Assembly (NCBI GenBank): GCA_033763335.1
Contig: JANRKU010000017.1
Location: 1 to 10,821 of the forward strand
DNA length: 10,821 bases
Direction: 5' to 3'
DNA from: GCA-2794515 sp033763335
GTDB lineage: Bacteria; Chloroflexota; Anaerolineae; Aggregatilineales; Phototrophicaceae
This document shows positions 5,832-10,821 of the stretch, one piece after another. The translations under genes were made by a program, and so were the position numbers. The notes under the pieces are model-generated. The model searched no databases. It was not told the DNA's origin and saw only the letters and a program-made list of their open reading frames with translations. Position 1 is the first letter of the stretch; every line of letters starts with the position of its first letter.

Positions 5832-7301
5832 ATGCCAGTCAATCGCAGAGATTTTTTTGCCATGTTAGGGGGAGCTGTTCCCGTCAAACCAAATCAGGTG
5901 GTGGCAGATGATTTTTCGCCCCGTTCACCAGAACTTCATGTCCTCAGTCGGCTTACATGGGGTGTCACCCCGCAAGATGTGACCAATATTCAACAAATGG
6001 GCATAGAAGGCTATATCGAATGGCAATTAGCACCAGAGACCATTCCAGACCCGCGTGTAGATGATTTTATGTCTAAACGACAAGTTTTGAGCATGAATGC
6101 GCTGGAATTGAGCCAAATTGCCAATGAACAATATGGATTCGTCCTCACCAACATGCTATGGGCGCGATTATTCCGTGCGACATACAGTGAGCGCCAACTC
6201 CATGAATTGATGGTCGAATTTTGGACAGACCATTTCAATATCCCCCTCCAAGATTATTTGACAGAAAAAATCATTGATGACCGCGAAGTCATTCGCAAGC
6301 ACGCACTCGGTAATTTCCGCGAATTGCTCTTCGCCAGCGCCCAAAGTCCTGCTATGTTGATGTATTTAGACAATGATGTTAGTGATAAAGAACACCCCAA
6401 CGAAAATTATGCCCGTGAATTGATGGAATTGCATACGCTCGGCGTGAATGGTGGCTATACCGAACAAGATGTGGTCGAAGTGGCACGCGCACTCACTGGA
6501 TGGTCTATCGAATATGGGCGCGATGATATGTTCGTGTTCAAAATGGATATGCACGATACAGGCGAAAAATTGGTCTTGGGGCAATCGCTCCCAGCAGGGC
6601 GTGGGATTGAAGATGGTTTGCAAGTATTAGATATTTTAGCTTATCATCCCTCAACAGCCCGTTTTATCGCCCAAAAATTATGTCGTCGTTTTATTGCCGA
6701 TTTTCCGCCAGATTCGATTGTCCAAAGCACCGCAGAAGCATTTTTTAGTTCTGGCGGTGATATTCGCGCTACCATGCGCCATTTGCTCTTATCTGATGAA
6801 TTTATGAATGCGTATGGGCAAAAATTCCGCCGTCCAATAGATTTTGTGGTCGGGACATTGCGCGTCTTGCGCGATGGACTAGAAGTAGATAACACCTATG
6901 TGTTCATCGAGCCACTAGAAGGTATGGGACAATTGCCGTATGCGTGGCATCCGCCCAATGGCTATCCCGATGTGGCGGGTGCATGGCTCAATACCAACGG
7001 ATTGCTCTATCGGTGGAATGTGGGACTCAATATGGCACTTGCGGGTGAGGGATATGCAGAAGGTATCGCCCTCAATCTGGATGCGGTCATCCCACCAGTC
7101 GCTACAGTTGGCGAATTGGTGGATATTGTCACGGAACGCATTTTGACCGTAGCACTCCCCGCCGATTTGCGCCAATTATTCATCAATCTGCTCAATCGGG
7201 ATGGCGATGCGTCTGCATTGGTAGATGACCGCCTCCGCCGAGACTATTTGCCCACTTTGGTGGGGTTGATGATTGCGTCTTCACAATTTCAGTGGCATTG
7301 A
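5832..7301 (+). CDS. DUF1800 family protein
   Basis: A protein of 489 residues, about full length for the DUF1800 family (PF08811), whose biochemical role is not established. Family marks visible here are LSRLTWGVT (38-46), FWTDHFNI (130-137), the core NENYARELMELHTLGVNGGY (190-209), TEQDV (210-214), ARALTGW (218-224) and the late P-Y-AWHPPNGYPD stretch (369-380). The fold appears largely helical. The N-terminus has a twin-arginine-like NRRDFF (4-9), but only a short, weakly hydrophobic stretch follows (MLGGAVPV) before charged residues. It is therefore a poor stand-alone Tat signal. AAGGA (5817-5821) lies 10 nt before the ATG, which supports this start. A DUF1501 gene follows after 21 nt, the standard partnership for this family, so the two products probably act together outside the cytoplasm. 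Partnership is well supported; function is not. Confidence 0.9.
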   Translation: MPVNRRDFFAMLGGAVPVKPNQVVADDFSPRSPELHVLSRLTWGVTPQDVTNIQQMGIEGYIEWQLAPETIPDPRVDDFMSKRQVLSMNALELSQIANEQYGFVLTNMLWARLFRATYSERQLHELMVEFWTDHFNIPLQDYLTEKIIDDREVIRKHALGNFRELLFASAQSPAMLMYLDNDVSDKEHPNENYARELMELHTLGVNGGYTEQDVVEVARALTGWSIEYGRDDMFVFKMDMHDTGEKLVLGQSLPAGRGIEDGLQVLDILAYHPSTARFIAQKLCRRFIADFPPDSIVQSTAEAFFSSGGDIRATMRHLLLSDEFMNAYGQKFRRPIDFVVGTLRVLRDGLEVDNTYVFIEPLEGMGQLPYAWHPPNGYPDVAGAWLNTNGLLYRWNVGLNMALAGEGYAEGIALNLDAVIPPVATVGELVDIVTERILTVALPADLRQLFINLLNRDGDASALVDDRLRRDYLPTLVGLMIASSQFQWH

Positions 7302-7322
7302 GCCGATAAAGGATGTGATTAT

Positions 7323-8579
7323 ATGAGCATTTCTCGCAGACAATTTTTAGGCGGGGGCGTAGCAGGCGGGGTATTGGGCGTGAGCCAACATTTATTCCCC
7401 AAATGGATGCCCCGTATGGCATTTGGGCAGGCAGGCTCGCGTGAGCGTGATGTGATGGTCGTTATTTTCAATCGGGGTGGGATGGACGGGCTGAATGCCG
7501 TTATCCCATTCGGTGAAGGTGCGGGTTATTATGATAAACGCCCCACCATCGCCATTGGTGAACCAGATGGCACAGATACCAGCGCCATTGACCTCGATGG
7601 CTTTTTTGGATTACATCCGCGCTTGCGCCCCCTCAAAGATATTTATGATGCAGGGGCGTTGAGCATTATTCACGGCGTTGGTTCACCAGACCCCTCTCGC
7701 TCGCATTTTGAAGCGATGGAATTCATGGAACGTGGGATTCCGGGTGATAAAATGACCGCTACGGGGTGGGTTGCCCGTCATCTTGCCACTGCTAGTTGGA
7801 CAAATAACTCGCCATTCCGCGCTGTTGGCATGGGGACGATGCTCCCCGCCTCATTGCGTGGCGAAATTTCGGCATTGGCATTGCGCTCCATCGCTGATTT
7901 CCATCTGGGGGGCAGACAAGACCAATTGGCACAGGTGCAACGCACCTTATCGGGCTTGTATCGGGTCGAAACACCCAACGATATTTTATCGAGTCAAGCC
8001 GCCCAAGTATTCAACACCATGAGCCAACTTGAAGAACTCGCCAATCAATTTTATACACCCGAATATGGCGCAGAATATCCCGATAGCGAATTTGGGCAAG
8101 GCTTACGCCAAATTGCCCAACTCATCAAAGCCGATATGGGCTTAGAAATTGCCTGTGTGGATAGTGGCGGATGGGATACACATGATGGTCAAGGCAGTGT
8201 GGATGGCGAAATGGCATTTTTATTAGACGATTTTGCACAAGGACTTGCCGCCTTCTACGCCGATTTACAAGACCACATGGGGCGCGTAACGGTGGTGAGC
8301 ATGAGCGAATTTGGACGCACGGCGGTTGAAAATGCCTCTGGTGGCACAGACCACGGGCGTGCGAGTGTGATGTTTGTGATGGGTGGTGCATCCGCAGGCG
8401 GTGTTCACGCCGATTGGCGCGGATTGACAGGTGATGCTCTTGATGATGGCGACCTTGCTGTCACCACCGACTACCGCGATATTTTGGCAGAATTGCTCAT
8501 CAAACGGGTGAAAAATACCGCCGTTGACCAAATTTTCCCCAACCATACCGTGAATCTGCATAATATTTTTGTGGAATAA
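7323..8579 (+). CDS. DUF1501 family Tat-exported protein
   Basis: A protein of 418 residues in the DUF1501 family (PF07394), which is related in fold to the alkaline phosphatase/sulfatase group; no activity is established for it. The N-terminus is a canonical Tat signal: SRRQFL (4-9), a Gly/Val-rich core (10-20), and likely cleavage near FGQA (34-37). Conserved stretches are NRGGMDGLN (50-58), SRSHFEAM (125-132), GGWDTHDGQ (282-290), SEFGRT (328-333) and GTDHGR (341-346). Their Asp and His residues are reasonable candidates for metal ligands by analogy with alkaline-phosphatase-like folds, but this is inference. AAAGGA (7308-7313) lies nine nt before the ATG. It is the second gene of a two-gene operon with the DUF1800 gene. 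The composite repeat begins 10 nt after the stop, so transcription may end there. Confidence 0.92.
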   Translation: MSISRRQFLGGGVAGGVLGVSQHLFPKWMPRMAFGQAGSRERDVMVVIFNRGGMDGLNAVIPFGEGAGYYDKRPTIAIGEPDGTDTSAIDLDGFFGLHPRLRPLKDIYDAGALSIIHGVGSPDPSRSHFEAMEFMERGIPGDKMTATGWVARHLATASWTNNSPFRAVGMGTMLPASLRGEISALALRSIADFHLGGRQDQLAQVQRTLSGLYRVETPNDILSSQAAQVFNTMSQLEELANQFYTPEYGAEYPDSEFGQGLRQIAQLIKADMGLEIACVDSGGWDTHDGQGSVDGEMAFLLDDFAQGLAAFYADLQDHMGRVTVVSMSEFGRTAVENASGGTDHGRASVMFVMGGASAGGVHADWRGLTGDALDDGDLAVTTDYRDILAELLIKRVKNTAVDQIFPNHTVNLHNIFVE

Positions 8580-8589
8580 ACTCTATTTT

Positions 8590-8718
8590 ACCTCACCCCT
8601 AAATCCCCTCTCCAGTCTGGCGAGGGAAAGGACATGATATATCATGTCCCTACACCCACCCACAAAATGGTTTTCTCCCCCTTCTCAATACTGGAGAAGG
8701 GGGTCGGGGAGATGAGGT
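8590..8718. repeat. Composite inverted-repeat element, copy 2
   Basis: A relative of the element at 3095-3200, in the same orientation. The first 37 bases (8590-8626) are identical to 3095-3131, and AAAATGGTTTTCTCCCCC recurs at 8664-8681. The right hairpin is CCCCCTTCTC/GAGAAGGGGG (8677-8686 with 8694-8703), a perfect stem whose sequence differs from copy 1 by paired changes. The right terminal arm (ATGAGGT) is degraded. Between the arms this copy carries an extra palindrome (8630-8649). It occupies the gap between the DUF1501 and SDR genes, which point the same way. No gene is credible within it. Confidence 0.8.
8630..8649. repeat. Perfect 20-bp palindrome inside composite repeat 2
   Basis: GGACATGATATATCATGTCC is a perfect palindrome followed by CTAC. 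It is of the same general type as the palindromes flanking copy 1 (GG-rich ends, ACATG or CAACATG core) but has a different sequence, and it sits inside rather than outside the element. Confidence 0.7.
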
Positions 8719-8721
8719 TAA

Positions 8722-8760
8722 ATCATAAAATTACCATAACTCACATCATAACCATCATAA
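8722..8760 (+). promoter_or_regulatory. Three ATCATAA direct repeats upstream of the SDR gene
   Basis: ATCATAA occurs at 8722-8728, 8745-8751 and 8754-8760, and the last two extend to CATCATAA. The stretch is AT-rich and lies just before the ribosome site. AraC-family regulators bind direct repeats, and the gene after next encodes one, so an operator is possible. In such AT-rich sequence chance is a real alternative. No convincing -35/-10 pair was found here. Confidence 0.2.
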
Positions 8761-8772
8761 AAGGACAATCAC

Positions 8773-9603
8773 ATGACAAATAACAAGAAAAAAGTCGCAT
8801 TGGTAACAGGTGCATCATCGGGTATCGGCAAAGAAGTCGCAAAACGGCTGTTAAGCGATGGACTCACCGTTATCGTTGTCGCCCGTACTGTTGATAAAAT
8901 GGCAGATTTACAAGCACTCGGCGCACATCCCATGCCGATGGACATCACCGTTGACGACGATGTTCAACGGGTGGTCGCAGACATAAATAAGACCTATGGC
9001 GGGGTTGATGTGTTGGTCAACAATGCTGGTTTTGGGTGCTATGGCGCGGTGGAAGATGTGACGATTGATGACGCTCGCTATCAGTTTGAGGTCAATTTAT
9101 TTGGTCTCGCACGCCTAACCCAATTGATTTTGCCAAACATGCGCGACCAAAAATCTGGCATCATCGTCAATATTTCGTCTATGGGCGGAAAAATCTATAC
9201 CCCAATGGGTGCATGGTATCATGCCTCAAAACATGCACTAGAAGGCTGGTCAGATTGCCTACGGTTAGAACTTGCCCCATTTGGTATTCATGTGGTCGTC
9301 ATTGAACCGGGGATTATTGAAACAGGCTTTGGTGATGTGATGATAGCCCCCATGATGAAGCGTTCTGGGGCAGGTGCTTATGGCTCGCTTGCACAACGAG
9401 TCGCCAAAGCGACAGAATCCTCTTATGCAGATGGCAATGGGTCTTCACCAAGCGTTGTGGCAAATGCTATTTCGTCTGCGATAAAATCTCGGAGACCAAA
9501 GACGCGCTATGTGGTCGGAAAACTCGCCCGTCCGTTGATTTTAGCGCGGAAATGGTTGGGTGATCGCTTTTTTGACCGTATTATGATGAGCGCCGTAAAA
9601 TGA
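8773..9603 (+). CDS. Short-chain dehydrogenase/reductase (classical SDR)
   Basis: A 276-residue NAD(P)-dependent oxidoreductase of the classical SDR family, cytosolic. All diagnostic parts are present: cofactor motif TGASSGIG (12-19), VVAR with R38 after the second strand (an Arg here usually favours NADP), D57, NNAG (83-86), N108, catalytic S136 in NISS, Y149-x-x-x-K153, and PG (179-180). The order and the VEDV-x-N-L-F-G region resemble the 17beta-HSD/retinol-dehydrogenase-like SDRs acting on lipophilic alcohols or ketones, but the substrate cannot be read from sequence. The C-terminal extension (about 235-276) is basic and hydrophobic, as in SDRs that touch membranes or long substrates. AAAAGGA ends seven nt before the ATG. 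The stop overlaps the start of the AraC-type gene (ATGA), so the two are coupled and the regulator probably controls this operon. Confidence 0.93.
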   Translation: MTNNKKKVALVTGASSGIGKEVAKRLLSDGLTVIVVARTVDKMADLQALGAHPMPMDITVDDDVQRVVADINKTYGGVDVLVNNAGFGCYGAVEDVTIDDARYQFEVNLFGLARLTQLILPNMRDQKSGIIVNISSMGGKIYTPMGAWYHASKHALEGWSDCLRLELAPFGIHVVVIEPGIIETGFGDVMIAPMMKRSGAGAYGSLAQRVAKATESSYADGNGSSPSVVANAISSAIKSRRPKTRYVVGKLARPLILARKWLGDRFFDRIMMSAVK

Positions 9604-10601
9604 ACACCGAGAACAAAAAATATATTGTGGATATGGGTTGGCAAGTCCTGTTTAAGGACTTGGGTTTATCCACAGAAGATGTGTTACGCCACGCCCATCT
9701 TCCTATAGACCTCTTAAGCCGAAAATCGCCAACCCTCACGGCAGAGGAGTATTTTCGATTGTGGGATGGATTGGCTCATATGATGCGCCATATCCCCGCA
9801 TTTCCCCTATTATTGGGGCAATCTATCTCGATAGAGGCATTTAGCCCGCCCATTTTTGCCTGTTTTTGTAGCCCAAATATGACCATTGCCTTCAAACGAT
9901 TGGCACAATATAAACCGCTAGTCGGTCCCTTGCGCTTGACTATCAAACCAAATAGCCAGCATATCACCTTATCTATCGGGGGCTTATCCGATAATACCCC
10001 CGCGCCACATTCATTGATGTCGACCGAATTGGTCTTTATGACGCACATGGTCAGATTGGCGACTCGTGAAAAAATTATCCCCCAAGCAGTGACCATGACC
10101 ATGCCACTATCAGACACCGAAGCCTATGCCGATTTTTTTGGTGTGCCAATTCAACACGGGTCATTCAATGGGCTACAATTTTCATCAGAAGATGCCCAAA
10201 AGCCATTTCTCACCATCAATGACAATATGTGGTCAATTTTTGAGCCAGAACTCATCATGCGGATGCAGAATTTGGGCATCGAAGCAGGCTTCCGTGAGCG
10301 TGTTCGGGCGTGTCTGATGAAAATTTTGGCGAGTGGGCAATACTCGATGGCAGATGTCGCCAAACACCTGTCTATCAGCACAAGAACCCTGCAACGTCGT
10401 CTGCGCGACGAAAATACCACCTTCCAAAAAGAATTGGATGATTTGCGCGAAGAACTCGCCCGCAATTATTTATCCAAATCCGATTTTTCCAGTGGTCAAA
10501 TCGCGTTCCTACTCGGTTATGAAGACCCAAATTCTTTTTTCCGCGCCTTTCGCACATGGACAGGACAGACCCCCGAAGGCATCCGCGCCACTATTCAATA
10601 G
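9600..10601 (+). CDS. AraC-family transcriptional regulator with arabinose-binding-like sensor domain
   Basis: A DNA-binding regulator of 333 residues. The N-terminal two thirds (about 12-205) match the sensor domain seen in OruR-like AraC proteins (Pfam Arabinose_bd, PF12625), including the conserved segment around FSPPIFACFCSPNM (81-94) and the later YADFFG (176-181). The C-terminal AraC DNA-binding domain has two helix-turn-helices: MADVAKHLSISTRTLQRRL (250-268) and the second at about 297-325, with IAFLLGYEDPNSFFRAFRTW (301-320) and TGQTP. The start at 9600 overlaps the SDR stop as ATGA, with only weak Shine-Dalgarno-like bases upstream, so translation is probably coupled. The ligand is unknown; regulators of this subtype often respond to fatty, aromatic or amino-acid-like compounds. 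Since it is encoded with the SDR, its effector may be the SDR substrate or product (inference). Confidence 0.93.
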   Translation: MNTENKKYIVDMGWQVLFKDLGLSTEDVLRHAHLPIDLLSRKSPTLTAEEYFRLWDGLAHMMRHIPAFPLLLGQSISIEAFSPPIFACFCSPNMTIAFKRLAQYKPLVGPLRLTIKPNSQHITLSIGGLSDNTPAPHSLMSTELVFMTHMVRLATREKIIPQAVTMTMPLSDTEAYADFFGVPIQHGSFNGLQFSSEDAQKPFLTINDNMWSIFEPELIMRMQNLGIEAGFRERVRACLMKILASGQYSMADVAKHLSISTRTLQRRLRDENTTFQKELDDLREELARNYLSKSDFSSGQIAFLLGYEDPNSFFRAFRTWTGQTPEGIRATIQ

Positions 10602-10640
10602 GGCAATAATTCTGATTGCTAGTTCACTCAATCGCTTTAC

Positions 10641-10815
10641 GGCAGGCGCTAAAGCACCTGCCTAGCATCTCCGAAGCCTGCTAAAAGGCTTGTCCGATAA
10701 TTCAAAATGGGACAAAAATCGTCAATTTGCCCCGCCATAGGTTCAAAACCTATGGCTATTCGATTTTGAAGCCCACTAAAGGGGCTGATTTGCCTGCTTT
10801 TTCCACAAAATTGAC
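10641..10815. repeat. Cluster of small hairpins with CTAAA-type loops
   Basis: This non-coding stretch after the AraC gene contains five local hairpins. They are GGCAGG/CCTGCC (10641-10646 with 10657-10662; GC/GC closing a TAAA loop inside); AAGCC/GGCTT (10674-10678 with 10687-10691, loop TGCTAAAA); TTGTCC/GGACAA (10690-10695 with 10710-10715); a perfect 10-bp stem GCCATAGGTT/AACCTATGGC (10734-10743 with 10747-10756, loop CAA); and AGCCC/GGGCT (10770-10774 with 10782-10786, loop ACTAAAG). An outer pair GTCAATTT/AAATTGAC (10721-10728 with 10808-10815) encloses the last two. The first could end the SDR-AraC transcript, but none has a proper T-run directly after it. The density and similar loops suggest a repeated structural unit rather than a simple terminator. 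Confidence 0.6.
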
Positions 10816-10821
10816 ATTAAA

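Noticed and set aside
9776..10117. 113-aa minus-strand frame within the AraC-type gene
   Set aside because: It lies fully antisense to a gene with clear family motifs and has no recognisable features of its own.

Overview
The window reads as chromosomal DNA of a free-living bacterium, most likely a member of the Chloroflexota (Anaerolineae-like). This is an inference from style, not from a marker gene. The signs are a lipoprotein with a long Thr/Pro-rich linker, several beta-propeller proteins (PD40/TolB-like and WD40), a TIR-WD40 fusion, an adjacent DUF1800/DUF1501 pair, moderate GC content and hairpin-rich intergenic repeats. No rRNA, tRNA, CRISPR array, transposase, integrase or phage gene was seen.

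Layout. At 146-3035 (+) three genes overlap by one base at each junction (TGATG, TAATG). They encode a lipoprotein with a Thr/Pro stalk and two membrane-anchored PD40 propeller proteins that look like paralogues, so this is probably an envelope operon. Between 3036 and 3267, where this operon converges with the next gene, lies a composite inverted-repeat element flanked by two GC-rich palindromes. At 3268-4674 (-) is a cytosolic TIR domain fused directly to a seven-blade WD40 propeller. At 4845-5651 (-) is a secreted beta-rich protein of unknown function. A short divergent region (5652-5831) carries one promoter-like sequence facing each way.

At 5832-8579 (+) is the DUF1800/DUF1501 pair with a 21-nt gap, both starting with twin-arginine motifs. 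A second copy of the composite repeat follows (8590-8718), here with a palindrome inside it. At 8773-10601 (+) a short-chain dehydrogenase/reductase and an AraC-family regulator overlap by ATGA and are probably one transcript. The window ends in a cluster of small hairpins (10641-10815), several with CTAAA or CAAAA at the loop.

How the genes may work together. Three units are convincing co-transcribed sets: lipoprotein plus two propellers, DUF1800 plus DUF1501, and SDR plus AraC regulator. The link between units is not visible. Two things deserve most attention. One is the TIR-WD40 protein, which lacks the STAND NTPase usually found between such domains. The other is the pair of modular repeats, whose shared arms, compensatory stem change and relocated palindromes suggest a structured and possibly mobile intergenic element. 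No complete, clearly new multi-gene system can be demonstrated from this sequence alone.
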